A stretch of DNA of 64,000 bases, taken from NCBI RefSeq assembly GCF_005221325.1, contig NZ_CP039888.1:2431501-2495500 (forward strand). The letters run 5' to 3'. The stretch is from Agrobacterium tumefaciens. Lineage in GTDB: Bacteria; Pseudomonadota; Alphaproteobacteria; Rhizobiales; Rhizobiaceae. Shown here in pieces: positions 1-9,606 of this stretch (position 1 is its first letter; every line of letters begins with the position of its first letter). The position numbers and the translations under genes were made by a program. A model generated the notes under the pieces. It was given only the letters and a program-made list of their open reading frames with translations, made no database searches and was not told the origin of the DNA.

Positions 1-103
1 TCAACCCCGCATAGGCCTGTTGCCACGAGAGACGGTGCGCCTCGGAGATGGCGCGCGCATCATGCGGCTCGGCACGGCGAACATCGATGGATAACGTTTT
101 CAT
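1..103 (-). CDS. GNAT-family N-acetyltransferase, N-terminal fragment
   Basis: This gene runs off the left edge, so only the first 34 codons are visible. The reverse strand opens with ATG at 103 and reads MKTLSIDVRRAEPHDA, then a helix ending in SWQQAYAGL. The VRRAEPHDA strand followed by an A-x-I helix and a W-x-x-AY-x-GL motif is typical of the start of GCN5-related acetyltransferases, which move an acetyl group from acetyl-CoA to an amine. The substrate cannot be told. The family call rests on a short stretch, so confidence is moderate. Confidence 0.55.
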   Translation of the reverse strand, partial: MKTLSIDVRRAEPHDARAISEAHRLSWQQAYAGL

Positions 104-264
104 AACGCGATTCTGGCCCCGGCCACGGAAACTTGCCAGTCATAAAGGTTAACGCCGGCAGGCTTACCCACAGCCTATTCATGTGGACGACCAAGAAAAA
201 TTAACGCATCCTTAACCTTTCGCACAAGCTCCTTTCGACTCATGCACACATAAAAACGAAAGCA

Positions 265-296
265 TAAAAAAACCCGGCTCAAGGCCGGGTTTTTCA
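265..296 (-). terminator. intrinsic terminator of typA
   Basis: AACCCGGC and GCCGGGTT form a stem around a 5-base loop. The minus strand continues into a run of T (A run at 265-272 on the plus strand). It lies 20-odd bases past the typA stop codon. Confidence 0.8.
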
Positions 297-318
297 AATT
301 CGTGACGACTAACCGCAA

Positions 319-2139
319 TCAGATTGCGAGCTTGGCCTTTTCAAAGCGCTTGCGGTCGTTTGCATCGAGGAACATCTTGCGCAGACGGATGGACTTCGGC
401 GTCACTTCCATCAGTTCGTCTTCCTGAATCCAGGAGAGGGCGCGGTCGAGCGTCATGCGGATCGGCGGCGTCAGCTTGACGGCTTCGTCCTTGCCGGCGG
501 CGCGGATGTTGGTCAGCTGCTTGCCCTTCAGCACGTTCACTTCGAGATCGTTGTCGCGCGTGTGAATACCGATGATCATGCCAGCGTAAACCTTTTCACC
601 CGGCTCGATGATCATCGGGCCGCGATCTTCCAGGTTGAACATGGCGTAGGCAACAGCTTCGCCCGAACCGTTGGACAGGAGAACACCGTTGACGCGACCG
701 GCAATCTGGCCCTTGAAGGGCTGATAGTCGTGGAACAGACGGTTCATGATGGCCGTACCGCGCGTGTCGGTCAGCAGTTCCGACTGGTAGCCGATCAGAC
801 CACGGGTCGGAGCGTAAAACTTCAGACGAACGCGATTGCCGCCGGAAGGACGAAGCTCGGCCATTTCAGCCTTGCGCTCGGACATCTTCTGAACGACGAC
901 GCCGGAATGCTCTTCATCGACGTCGATCACGACTTCTTCGATCGGCTCCAAGAGGGTGCCGTTCTCATCCTTGTGCATCACGACGCGCGGACGCGAAACG
1001 GCAAGCTCGAAGCCTTCGCGGCGCATGGTTTCGATGAGAACCGCCAGCTGCAATTCGCCACGGCCGGACACGAAGAACGAATCCTTGCCTTCGGCTTCTT
1101 CGATCTTCAGCGCGACGTTGCCTTCGGCTTCCTTGAACAGACGGTCGCGGATAACGCGGCTCGTAACCTTGTCGCCTTCGGTACCGGCCAGCGGGCTGTC
1201 GTTAACGATGAACGACATGGTAACGGTCGGCGGATCGATCGGCTGCGCGGTCATCGCCTCGGTGACGGACGGATCACAGAAGGTGTCTGCGACAGTGCCC
1301 TTGGAAAGGCCGGCGATGGCAACGATGTCGCCCGCATGGGCTTCTTCGATGGCCGTGCGCTCGATGCCGCGGAAAGCGAGGATCTTGGAAATACGGCCGT
1401 TTTCGATCGTCTTTCCGTCCTGGCCAAGCACCTTCACGGCCTGGTTCGGCTTGATCGAACCGGAAGCAATGCGGCCGGTGATGATGCGGCCGAGGAAGGG
1501 GTTGGCTTCGAGGATCGTGCCGATTAGACGGAACGGACCTTCTTCAACCTTGGGCTCCGGAACATGTTCGAGAACCAGATCGAGCAACGGTGCGAGACCC
1601 TGATCCTTCGGACCCTCCGGGTTGACGTTCATCCAGCCGTCGCGGCCAGAACCGTACAGGATCGGGAAGTCGAGCTGCTCGTCGGTGGCGTCAAGGTTCG
1701 CGAAAAGGTCGAACACTTCGTTGATGACTTCTTCATGGCGGCCATCCGGACGGTCGATCTTGTTGATCGCGACGATCGGGCGAAGACCAACCTTCAGCGC
1801 CTTGCTGACCACGAACTTGGTCTGCGGCATCGGGCCTTCGGAGCTGTCGACCAGAACGATCGCGCCATCCACCATCGACAGGATACGCTCGACTTCGCCG
1901 CCGAAGTCGGCGTGGCCGGGGGTGTCGACGATGTTGATGCGAACACCCTTCCACTCCACCGAGGTCGCCTTGGCGAGAATGGTGATACCGCGTTCCTTTT
2001 CGAGGTCGTTGCTATCCATCACGCGCTCTGCAACGCGCTGGTTATCGCGGAACGAGCCGGACTGCTTCAGAAGCTCGTCCACGAGCGTCGTTTTTCCATG
2101 GTCAACGTGCGCGATGATCGCGATGTTGCGAAGTGCCAT
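319..2139 (-). CDS. typA: translational GTPase TypA/BipA
   Basis: A 606-residue ribosome-associated GTPase of the elongation-factor family, needed for ribosome assembly and growth under stress such as cold. The G1 motif AHVDHGKTT is at residues 10-18, the switch I RGIT at 50-53, DTPGH at 72-76 and NKID at 126-129. Translation-factor beta-barrel, EF-G-like domains and the TypA-specific C-terminal domain follow. The length matches the family (about 600). It is transcribed alone, with a terminator just downstream. The ATG at 2139 leaves the G1 motif at the usual position. The identification is firm. Confidence 0.97.
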   Translation of the reverse strand: MALRNIAIIAHVDHGKTTLVDELLKQSGSFRDNQRVAERVMDSNDLEKERGITILAKATSVEWKGVRINIVDTPGHADFGGEVERILSMVDGAIVLVDSSEGPMPQTKFVVSKALKVGLRPIVAINKIDRPDGRHEEVINEVFDLFANLDATDEQLDFPILYGSGRDGWMNVNPEGPKDQGLAPLLDLVLEHVPEPKVEEGPFRLIGTILEANPFLGRIITGRIASGSIKPNQAVKVLGQDGKTIENGRISKILAFRGIERTAIEEAHAGDIVAIAGLSKGTVADTFCDPSVTEAMTAQPIDPPTVTMSFIVNDSPLAGTEGDKVTSRVIRDRLFKEAEGNVALKIEEAEGKDSFFVSGRGELQLAVLIETMRREGFELAVSRPRVVMHKDENGTLLEPIEEVVIDVDEEHSGVVVQKMSERKAEMAELRPSGGNRVRLKFYAPTRGLIGYQSELLTDTRGTAIMNRLFHDYQPFKGQIAGRVNGVLLSNGSGEAVAYAMFNLEDRGPMIIEPGEKVYAGMIIGIHTRDNDLEVNVLKGKQLTNIRAAGKDEAVKLTPPIRMTLDRALSWIQEDELMEVTPKSIRLRKMFLDANDRKRFEKAKLAI

Positions 2140-2224
2140 TGTTCAAAATCTCTGAGGTTGGGCGCTATATTGATGAGAAACGCCAATTTAGTTTGGCGCG
2201 CTCATAACCTTTTTTTTGCAAATG

Positions 2225-2256
2225 CGAAAGGGGGGGCTCATGTCATAAGCCCCCTG
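2225..2256 (-). terminator. possible terminator of the M3 peptidase gene
   Basis: GGGGGCT and AGCCCCC form a strong hairpin about 35 bases past the peptidase stop codon. The downstream T tract is poor (CCTTTCGCATTTGC on the minus strand), so this is only a likely terminator. Confidence 0.4.
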
Positions 2257-2290
2257 CGCTCAGTTTCTAGCTGAGAATTATGACAGTCTT

Positions 2291-4351
2291 TTATAGGAGA
2301 CCGCGCTTCGAAAGCATCGCATCCGGGCTTGGCATCTTGCCCCGGAAGGCGAGATAGGCCTCCTCCGGATCGATTGAACCACCGACGGAATAGATATTAT
2401 CCTTCAGTCGCCGCGCCATCTCGCCGTCAAAGGCATTGCCGGTTTCCTCGAAAGCGGCAAAGGCATCGGCGTCAAGAACTTCCGACCACATGTAGGAATA
2501 ATAGCCGGCGGAATAACCATCGCCCGAAAACACGTGCTGGAAATGCGGCGTCGCATGCCGCATGACGATGGATTTTGGCATGTTGAGGCCAGACAGCACC
2601 TCGCCCTGAACCACCATCGGATCGGCGACGCTGTCGCGGGTGTGGAACGCCATATCGACGATCGCCGAGGAGGTAAATTCCACCGTGCTGAAACCAGCAT
2701 TGAAGGTCTGAGCGGCCAGAACCTTGTCCAGCAACGCCTTCGGCATCGGCGCACCGGTTTCGTAGTGGAGGGCGTATTTTTCCAGAATTTCCGGCACCGT
2801 CAGCCAATGTTCGTAAAGCTGCGACGGCAATTCGACGAAATCGCGCGAGACACCGGTTCCAGACACCGAGGGATAGGTGACATCGGACAACATGCCATGC
2901 AAGGCGTGGCCGAATTCATGGAACAGCGTGCGTGCATCATCGAGCGAAAGCAGCGCCGGCTTACCCTCCGCCGGCTTGGCAAAATTGCAGACATTGTAGA
3001 TGATCGGAATTTCACCGACCGTGCCGTTCTTCAGCGGCAGCTTGTGCTGCGACTGGAACGAACTCATCCACGCACCTGATCTTTTGGAGGGACGGGCGAA
3101 ATAATCGCCGAGGAACATGGCCTTCAGATCGCCCTTGTCGTCGCGGATTTCGAAAGTCCGCACATCCGGGTGATAGCCTGCAACGCCCTTCACTTCGACC
3201 GCATGAATTCCAAACAGCCGCCCTGCCACATCGAAACAGGCTTCGATGATCTTTTCCAGCTGCAGATAGGGCTTCAATTCCGCCTCGGAGAAATTAAACT
3301 TCTGTGCCCGGAGCTTTTCGGCATAATGCCGCCAGTCCCACGGCAGCACCTCATGGTTCTTGCCTTCCGCGGCAATGATGGCGGCAAGTTCAGCCTCTTC
3401 CTCGCCCGCCCGCTGAACGGCCTTTTCCCAAACCTGACCGAGAAGACCGTTTACCGCGTCCGGTGTCTTCGCCATCGTATCATCCAGCTTATAGGCAGCG
3501 AAATTCGCATAACCGAGAAGCTTTGCCTTCTCCTCGCGCAGTTCAAGCGTGCGGCGAACGATCTCGCGATTGTCGGTCTCGCCGCCATTCTCACCCCGCG
3601 CCACCCAAGCCTTAAAGGCCTGTTCGCGCAGGTCGCGCCTTTCGGAAAAGGTCAAGAAGGGCTCGATGATCGAGCGGGAAAGGGTAACGGCAAATTTGCC
3701 GTCCTCGCCATGTTCGCGGGCGGCCCCTGCCATCGCATCTCGCAGAAAACCGGGAATGCCCGCAAGCTCTTCTTCGGTGGAAAGCAAGAGCTTCCAGTTC
3801 TTTTCATCCGCCAGCACGTTCTGCCCGAATTTCGCGCCGAGACCGGCAAGCTCCTCATTGATCGCGGCCAGCCGCTCCTGCCGATCCCTGGGCAATTTGG
3901 CGCCGGAGCGCACGAAACCCTTCCAGTGCCGTTCGAGAACGCGGCTCTCTTCGCCCGTCAGCCCAAGCGCCTCGCGCTTTTCCCACAACGTGTCGATGCG
4001 CTTGAACAGCGCCTCGTTCATGCCGATCTTGGAATAATGCCGTGACATTTTCGGTGCGATTTCCCGCTCAAGAGCCTGGATCACAGCATTTGTATTGGCG
4101 CCGGCCCTGTTCCAGAACAACGATGAAATACGTGAGAGATCGTCACCGGCGATTTCGAGTGCGGTCACGGTGTTTTCGAAACTCGGCGCCTGCGCATTGC
4201 CGGCAATCGCATCGATTTCCTGTTCGTGGGACGGAAGGGCGGCATCGAAGGCCGGCGCGAAATCCTCATCCTTGACCGCATCGAATTTCGGCAGACCATT
4301 ATGACCGTTCCAGTGAACGAGTGCAGGATAAAGCGCGGTCTTCAATGGCAT
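2291..4351 (-). CDS. dcp: M3 family zinc metallopeptidase (Dcp/PrlC-like)
   Basis: A 686-residue cytoplasmic oligopeptidase. The zinc motif HEFGH lies near residue 477 in the context TLFHEFGHALHG, which is diagnostic of the thimet oligopeptidase family M3. No signal peptide is seen, and the length fits peptidyl-dipeptidase Dcp and oligopeptidase A. These enzymes degrade short peptides left by larger proteases. The frame stays open upstream to 4594, but the ATG at 4351 follows an AAGGAAG ribosome binding site and gives the family's usual N-terminus. Whether it is a dipeptidyl carboxypeptidase (Dcp) or an endopeptidase (PrlC) cannot be settled from the sequence; the symbol is provisional. Confidence 0.85.
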   Translation of the reverse strand: MPLKTALYPALVHWNGHNGLPKFDAVKDEDFAPAFDAALPSHEQEIDAIAGNAQAPSFENTVTALEIAGDDLSRISSLFWNRAGANTNAVIQALEREIAPKMSRHYSKIGMNEALFKRIDTLWEKREALGLTGEESRVLERHWKGFVRSGAKLPRDRQERLAAINEELAGLGAKFGQNVLADEKNWKLLLSTEEELAGIPGFLRDAMAGAAREHGEDGKFAVTLSRSIIEPFLTFSERRDLREQAFKAWVARGENGGETDNREIVRRTLELREEKAKLLGYANFAAYKLDDTMAKTPDAVNGLLGQVWEKAVQRAGEEEAELAAIIAAEGKNHEVLPWDWRHYAEKLRAQKFNFSEAELKPYLQLEKIIEACFDVAGRLFGIHAVEVKGVAGYHPDVRTFEIRDDKGDLKAMFLGDYFARPSKRSGAWMSSFQSQHKLPLKNGTVGEIPIIYNVCNFAKPAEGKPALLSLDDARTLFHEFGHALHGMLSDVTYPSVSGTGVSRDFVELPSQLYEHWLTVPEILEKYALHYETGAPMPKALLDKVLAAQTFNAGFSTVEFTSSAIVDMAFHTRDSVADPMVVQGEVLSGLNMPKSIVMRHATPHFQHVFSGDGYSAGYYSYMWSEVLDADAFAAFEETGNAFDGEMARRLKDNIYSVGGSIDPEEAYLAFRGKMPSPDAMLSKRGLL

Positions 4352-4650
4352 TTCATCTTCCTTGTGCAATTCCGGTTCAAGCCCATATGGGCACGCCTCC
4401 ACTACCAATTCAATATGCCGGATGGTGACAGACGATACGGATTTCGACCTTGCCAGCCATTTCCTGTGCCGACCGAAAATACCTTCTTTATCGGCAGGGT
4501 GGACGAGGGGGAATAAGGGCCTGAGGCCTGTCTTTTTCGCTTCGGCGTAGCAATCGACTATATTGCCGAATATCCAGCACTTGAACTGACGCATGTTTTA
4601 CTCGATTTTCGACAATATGATTTATGCACCATTGATTATCGCCCGGAATT

Positions 4651-4669
4651 TAGTAAGGCTGACTTACGA
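4651..4669. promoter_or_regulatory. inverted repeat, candidate MarR operator
   Basis: GTAAG and CTTAC are separated by five bases (core 4653-4667). The repeat ends 12 bases before the ATG of the MarR-type gene and sits in the divergent spacer with the M3 peptidase. MarR proteins commonly bind such palindromes to repress their own operon; binding here is inferred. Confidence 0.45.
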
Positions 4670-4680
4670 AAAGGCGAAGC

Positions 4681-5139
4681 ATGGGCACGAAACGCGAAAA
4701 AGATTCACTGGCATTTCTGCTGAACAGCGGCGCACGCCTGCTGAACAGTGCTTTTGAGCGCCGAATTTCTGAAGCCGGACTGGGCCTGACCCCCGGCGAA
4801 GCCCGCGCATTGCTGACGGTTGCCGTCGTGGATGGCAGCAAGCAGTCGGATATTGCCGCCCGTCTCGGCATCGAGCCCATGACGATCTGCGCCTATCTCG
4901 ACAAGCTGCAATCCCTCGATCTTATCGAGCGCCAGCAGGACCCGCAGGACAGGCGCTCGAAACGCATCGTGCTGACGAAAAACTCCACCAACATGCTGGA
5001 AGCCGTGCGTCAGGAAATCGATGAACTGGTCCGTCACGCCACGCGGGGCTTGAACGAAGAAGAAGTCGCGCTTTTCCGCGACTTCCTGCAGACGCTTCGT
5101 GACAATCTCCAGCCGGAACAGCCGGGCCAGAGCTGCTGA
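4681..5139 (+). CDS. MarR family transcriptional regulator
   Basis: A 152-residue winged-helix regulator. The recognition region KQSDIAARLGIEPMT, about residues 60-75, and the following wing with QDPQDRRSKR are typical of MarR; the R-D-R-R stretch is the conserved wing. The family usually represses a neighbouring efflux gene and is released by a small ligand. The stop codon is 23 bases before the likely start of a Bcr/CflA-type drug exporter on the same strand, so the two form an operon. A palindrome just upstream suggests autoregulation. The ligand is unknown. Confidence 0.9.
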   Translation: MGTKREKDSLAFLLNSGARLLNSAFERRISEAGLGLTPGEARALLTVAVVDGSKQSDIAARLGIEPMTICAYLDKLQSLDLIERQQDPQDRRSKRIVLTKNSTNMLEAVRQEIDELVRHATRGLNEEEVALFRDFLQTLRDNLQPEQPGQSC

Positions 5140-5162
5140 TCGCAATGCCGCCAGAACCGATC

Positions 5163-6341
5163 ATGTCGACAAAACGCACGGCCATTCTCGGCGCGTTGCT
5201 GACGGCGCTGGCGCCGATTTCAATGGCGATCTATACGCCCGCCATGCCGGAATTGACGAGGGTTTTCGCCACGAATGAATCCGCGATAAAACTCAGCCTC
5301 TCGCTTTATTTTGCCGGTTTCGCCGTGGCGCAACTGCTCGCCGGACCTGCTTCCGATGCCTTTGGCCGGCGCAAGGCGAGCCTCGTTTTCCTCTCGGTCT
5401 TTCTGGGCGGCGGGCTGCTGGCGATTTTTGCCCCGACGATAGAAGTATTGCTCCTCGCCCGGCTCATTCAGGGCATTGGCGCCTCCGTCGGCATGACGGT
5501 GGCACGCGCTATCGTCCGCGACCAGTTTACCGGCGCGGAAGCCTCCAGCATCATGAACCTCATCGGCATAATGCTGGCCGTCGGCCCAGCCATGGGGCCG
5601 ACAATCGGCGGGCTTTCGCTTGCAGCTTTCGGCTGGAAATCGGTGTTTTTCCTGATGGCCGGTCTCGGAGCCGTCGGCATTTTATCCGTCATGGTTTTCC
5701 TGCGCGAAACGACGGTCCCAGACAACAGCCTGATCCGCCCCCGCCAGCTCCTATCGGCCTACGGCACCTTGCTGACCGAACCACGCTTTCTTCTCGCCGC
5801 CCTCGTGCTCGGCGGCTCCATCGGCGCGCTTTATGCGCAGGCCACCATGCTGACCTTCATCCTTATCAACACGGTCGGCATGACACCCACCGCCTTCGGC
5901 ATCGGCATGCTGATGCAGACCGGCGCTTATTTCTTCGGCTCCATCGCGCTGCGCTACATCACACCGCGACTGGGTGATCGCCGTTCGGTCATGCTCGGCC
6001 TCTGTTTTTCGGGAACAGGCGGTCTGCTCATCATGCTGTCAGTCTTTCTGATACCGCCGTCCTTCCTGTCCATCATGGGGCCCGTGGCGGTCGCAACGGT
6101 CGGTATCGCCTTGCTGACACCCTCGATGGTAACGGCGGCGCTTGCCCCCTTCCCGCATATTGCCGGCTCGGCATCGGCAATGATGGGCTTTATCCAGATG
6201 GGATCTGGTTTTGCGGGCGGCGCTGCCGCCTCGCTCATCGGTTCGCCCGTGACCGGCTTCGGCATCATCATCCCGGTGATGGAATTCACAGCCGTTGCCA
6301 GCTACATCGGCTTCCGCATCGTCTCCAGAAAAGAGACATGA
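5163..6341 (+). CDS. MFS drug-resistance transporter, Bcr/CflA type
   Basis: A 392-residue inner-membrane protein with about twelve membrane segments. The DxxGRRK loop (SDAFGRRKAS) between segments 2 and 3 and the motif GASVGMTVARAIVRD in segment 4 are typical of the Bcr/CflA branch of the major facilitator superfamily, which exports drugs such as bicyclomycin and chloramphenicol in exchange for protons. It follows the MarR gene and is probably under its control. An earlier ATG at 5145 adds six residues. 5163 is chosen because it puts the first membrane helix close to the N-terminus. The ribosome binding site is weak for either start. Confidence 0.88.
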   Translation: MSTKRTAILGALLTALAPISMAIYTPAMPELTRVFATNESAIKLSLSLYFAGFAVAQLLAGPASDAFGRRKASLVFLSVFLGGGLLAIFAPTIEVLLLARLIQGIGASVGMTVARAIVRDQFTGAEASSIMNLIGIMLAVGPAMGPTIGGLSLAAFGWKSVFFLMAGLGAVGILSVMVFLRETTVPDNSLIRPRQLLSAYGTLLTEPRFLLAALVLGGSIGALYAQATMLTFILINTVGMTPTAFGIGMLMQTGAYFFGSIALRYITPRLGDRRSVMLGLCFSGTGGLLIMLSVFLIPPSFLSIMGPVAVATVGIALLTPSMVTAALAPFPHIAGSASAMMGFIQMGSGFAGGAAASLIGSPVTGFGIIIPVMEFTAVASYIGFRIVSRKET

Positions 6342-6342
6342 A

Positions 6343-6376
6343 AAAACCCGCCGGCGTCACCGCCCGCGGGTTTCAT
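6343..6376. terminator. bidirectional terminator between the MFS gene and argG
   Basis: AAACCCGC (6344-6351) pairs with GCGGGTTT (6366-6373), with A and T tracts at the outer ends. It lies between two convergent genes and can serve both. Confidence 0.7.
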
Positions 6377-6395
6377 TATCCTCACGTCAGCAGAA

Positions 6396-7619
6396 TTACT
6401 TGCTGAGGTTACGCTTGGCGAGCGTGCGCAGGCGCAGGGCGTTGAGCTTGATGAAGCCAGCCGCATCCTTCTGGTCGTAAGCACCGTGGTCGTCTTCGAA
6501 GGTTACCAGCGCATCGGAATAAAGCGACTTTTCGCTCTCGCGGCCGGTCACCATGACATTGCCCTTATAGAGCTTCAGCGTCACTTCGCCTTCCACATGT
6601 TCCTGGCTCTTGTCGATCAGCGCCTGAAGCATTTCGCGCTCCGGCGAGAACCAGAAGCCGTAATAGATGAGTTCGGCATAACGCGGCATCAGGTCGTCCT
6701 TGAGATGCGCTGCACCCCGGTCGAGCGTGATGGATTCGATGGCGCGGTGTGCGGCCAGCAGAATGGTGCCGCCGGGTGTTTCGTAAACACCGCGCGACTT
6801 CATGCCGACGAAACGGTTCTCGACCAGATCAAGACGGCCGATGCCGTTTTCACGGCCGTAATTGTTGAGCGTGGCGAGAAGCGTCGCCGGCGACATTTCA
6901 ACGCCGTTGATGGAGCAGGCATCGCCCTTGCGGAAACCAACCTTGATGACGGTTGCCTTGTCCGGAGCCGCTTCCGGGGAAATCGTACGCATGTGCACGT
7001 ATTCCGGAGCTTCCACCGCCGGGTCTTCCAGAACCTTGCCCTCGGAAGAGGAGTGCAGCAGGTTGGCATCGACGGAGAAAGGCGCCTCGCCCTTCTTGTC
7101 CTTGGCAACCGGGATCTGGTTCTGCTCGGCGAACTGCAAAAGATCGGTCCGGCTCTTGAACGACCAGTCGCGCCAGGGCGCGATGATCTTGATGTCAGGG
7201 TTCAGGGCATAGGCCGAAAGCTCGAAACGGACCTGGTCGTTGCCCTTGCCGGTGGCGCCATGGGCGATGGCGTCAGCGCCGGTCTTCTTGGCGATCTCGA
7301 TCAGGTGCTTGGAAATCAGCGGACGGGCAATCGACGTGCCGAGCAGATAGACGCCTTCATAAACGGCGTTGGCGCGGAACATCGGGAAGACGAAATCACG
7401 CACGAATTCTTCGCGGACGTCCTCGACGAAGATTTCCTTGATGCCCAGCATCTCGGCCTTCTTGCGTGCCGGCTCAAGCTCCTCGCCCTGACCGAGATCG
7501 GCGGTGAAGGTCACGACTTCAGCGCCGAGTTCCGTCTGAAGCCATTTCAGGATGATCGAGGTGTCGAGGCCGCCGGAATAGGCGAGAACGACTTTCTTAA
7601 CGTCTTTCGGGAGTGCCAT
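6396..7619 (-). CDS. argG: argininosuccinate synthase
   Basis: A 407-residue enzyme that joins citrulline and aspartate with ATP to give argininosuccinate, the penultimate step of arginine synthesis. The ATP pyrophosphatase motif AYSGGLDTS is at residues 13-21, and the family stretches [14 protein letters not shown] and APWRDW are present. The frame is open to 7694, but the ATG at 7619 ([17 protein letters not shown]) gives the standard N-terminus. Transcribed alone; about 310 bases of non-coding DNA separate it from the divergent SDR gene. Firm call. Confidence 0.97.
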   Translation of the reverse strand: MALPKDVKKVVLAYSGGLDTSIILKWLQTELGAEVVTFTADLGQGEELEPARKKAEMLGIKEIFVEDVREEFVRDFVFPMFRANAVYEGVYLLGTSIARPLISKHLIEIAKKTGADAIAHGATGKGNDQVRFELSAYALNPDIKIIAPWRDWSFKSRTDLLQFAEQNQIPVAKDKKGEAPFSVDANLLHSSSEGKVLEDPAVEAPEYVHMRTISPEAAPDKATVIKVGFRKGDACSINGVEMSPATLLATLNNYGRENGIGRLDLVENRFVGMKSRGVYETPGGTILLAAHRAIESITLDRGAAHLKDDLMPRYAELIYYGFWFSPEREMLQALIDKSQEHVEGEVTLKLYKGNVMVTGRESEKSLYSDALVTFEDDHGAYDQKDAAGFIKLNALRLRTLAKRNLSK

Positions 7620-7934
7620 AATGATGTCCATCTGCATGATGACGGCATCAGGGCACCGCCATTTCCTTGGGATTTCGGCACTTTTACAGTGCAACCCGAA
7701 ATGTGTGAAGCGATTTTCCGTGAGATAAGCGACAAAACAATTGATGGGCGCGCATGATGATGAATGGCGAACGGTCCCGCCGACGGGAACGAAGCAATTG
7801 TCACATGCATTTAGAAAATTCGCGCTTTATCATAAAGCGGCGCGATCGACTTGAAGACCGTGAATGAAGCCACTCAGGTTCAGGCAACGTTGCAAACCGC
7901 TGGAAACAGCAGAAACGACGCGAAGGAGAAACCT
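7620..7934. other. intergenic region between argG and an SDR gene
   Basis: About 315 bases holding the divergent promoters of argG and the oxidoreductase gene. I recognise no clear consensus promoter, ARG-type operator or small gene in it. Confidence 0.5.
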
Positions 7935-8789
7935 ATGACGACCATCCACCCCGCATTCAAGGAAGATAATGTCGCTGTCATAACAGGTGCGGCATCCGGC
8001 ATAGGACTTGCCGCCGCCCGCAAATTCGCCGGTTTCGGCATGAGCGTGGTGCTCGTTGATCTCGATGGCGAAAAGCTCGCCGCAGCACATGCGGATATTC
8101 TGACCGTCGCGAAGGACGGCGAAGCGCAGATCGTCGCCATCCCGACCGATGTATCGAAACTCGATGAGCTGGAGGCACTGGAGCGCGCCGTGATCCAGCG
8201 TTTCGGGCGCGTCCACGTTCTCATGAACAATGCCGGCATCCAGCCGGGCAGCGCCATCTTCGGACCGCAGGCCAACTGGGAAAAGATTATCGGCGTCAAT
8301 CTGATGGGCGTCGTGAACGGCAGCCGCGTCTTCGGCCAGGGCATGATCGCCCATGGCGAACCGTCGCTCATCATCAATACAGGTTCGAAACAGGGCATCA
8401 CCACGCCTCCGGGTGATCCGGCCTATAATGTCTCGAAGGCCGGTGTGAAAACCTTCACGGAAGCGCTTCAGCACGAATTGCGCAATGTGCCTAACACCGC
8501 GGTGTCCGCCCATCTCCTCATCCCCGGTTTTGTCTTCACGGGCCTCACTGCCCATGGCAGAACGGAAAAGCCTGAAGGCGCATGGACCGGTGAACAGACC
8601 GTCGATTTCATGGTCGAAAGCATCGGCCGCGGCGATTTCTACATTCTCTGCCCGGATGGCGAAGTGGATCGCCCGACGGATGAGAAGCGCATTCTCTGGG
8701 CAGCCCAGGACATCGTCCAGAACCGCCCGCCGCTCTCACGCTGGCACACGGAATATTCCGCCGCCTTCACCAGCTTCCTGAAAAACTGA
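7935..8789 (+). CDS. short-chain dehydrogenase/reductase
   Basis: A 284-residue Rossmann-fold oxidoreductase. The cofactor motif TGAASGIG is at residues 17-24, NNAG at 98-101, the catalytic Ser region INTGSKQG near 148-154 and YNVSK at 164-168, giving the classical SDR set. Asp42 (VLVDLDG) after the second strand suggests preference for NAD over NADP, which is an inference. The ATG at 7935 follows an AAGGAG site; an open frame upstream to 7851 lacks support. The substrate is unknown. The next gene (LysE-type) follows on the same strand after 130 bases and is probably independent. Confidence 0.92.
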   Translation: MTTIHPAFKEDNVAVITGAASGIGLAAARKFAGFGMSVVLVDLDGEKLAAAHADILTVAKDGEAQIVAIPTDVSKLDELEALERAVIQRFGRVHVLMNNAGIQPGSAIFGPQANWEKIIGVNLMGVVNGSRVFGQGMIAHGEPSLIINTGSKQGITTPPGDPAYNVSKAGVKTFTEALQHELRNVPNTAVSAHLLIPGFVFTGLTAHGRTEKPEGAWTGEQTVDFMVESIGRGDFYILCPDGEVDRPTDEKRILWAAQDIVQNRPPLSRWHTEYSAAFTSFLKN

Positions 8790-8919
8790 AGTTCCAACCG
8801 CCGTGCGTAGAAGGGCGCGGCGGCTATTCTTCCCGCAGGCGCGTCGTCGCGCAAAAACATTGGCAGAAACACGAAACCGCGTTAAGCAACGGCAGTCTCC
8901 AGATTTTACGGGTGCCGCG

Positions 8920-9567
8920 ATGGATTTCGTTCCAAGCCTGCCAACATTGATCGCCTTCACCATCGCCATTCTGCTTCTGGCGGTGACGCCGGGACCTGAC
9001 ATGACGCTCTGGATCAGCCGCTCGCTGCGTGAAGGCCGGGCGGCGGGCTTCATGACGCTGGTGGGGACCAATATAGGCATCACCGTGCACACGATGCTGG
9101 TCGCCTTTGGTGTAGCCGCCCTCATCGTCGCCTCGCCGACTGCCTTCACGATTTTGAAAACCGGTGGCGCCGCCTATCTGGTCTGGCTCGCTATACAGGC
9201 GATCCGCAAAGGCTCAGATTTCGTGATGGTGAAAAGCACCGGTGAAAAGGCGCAAGCCTCCCTGACGTCGGCCTTGCTGAACGGTATCTGGGTCAATCTG
9301 CTGAACCCCAAGGTCATCATCTTTTTCATGACCTTCCTGCCGCAATTCGTCAGCGCAACCGATCCGCATGTGACCGGCAAGCTGATCTTCCTCGGCATCT
9401 GGTCCATCATCGTGGCGCTGCCGATCGGTATCGGCATCGTTGTCGCCGCCGATGTTCTCTCCGCCTGGCTGCAGCGCAACCGGAAGGTTCTGCGCGGGCT
9501 GGATTATACCATCGCCGGCGTCTTCTCGCTTTTTGCAGTCAAGATTTTCTTCACGCAAACGCGCTGA
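8920..9567 (+). CDS. LysE/RhtB family amino-acid exporter
   Basis: A 215-residue membrane protein. The N-terminus with AVTPGPDM in the first loop is the signature of the LysE/RhtB family, and NPKVIIFF with FLPQF later in the chain is the second family hallmark. About six membrane segments are seen. These carriers export amino acids or homoserine lactones; the substrate here is not known. The start at 8920 puts the first helix at the N-terminus; the open frame continues upstream in an Arg-rich stretch that looks non-coding. A terminator follows directly. Confidence 0.92.
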   Translation: MDFVPSLPTLIAFTIAILLLAVTPGPDMTLWISRSLREGRAAGFMTLVGTNIGITVHTMLVAFGVAALIVASPTAFTILKTGGAAYLVWLAIQAIRKGSDFVMVKSTGEKAQASLTSALLNGIWVNLLNPKVIIFFMTFLPQFVSATDPHVTGKLIFLGIWSIIVALPIGIGIVVAADVLSAWLQRNRKVLRGLDYTIAGVFSLFAVKIFFTQTR

Positions 9568-9575
9568 GGGCAAAT

Positions 9576-9601
9576 AAAAAGGCGCCGAAAGGCGCCTTTT
9601 C
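9576..9601. terminator. bidirectional terminator
   Basis: AAAAGGCGCC and GGCGCCTTTT form a perfect stem around GAAA, between the LysE gene and the convergent ABC operon. Confidence 0.88.
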
Positions 9602-9606
9602 TACAA

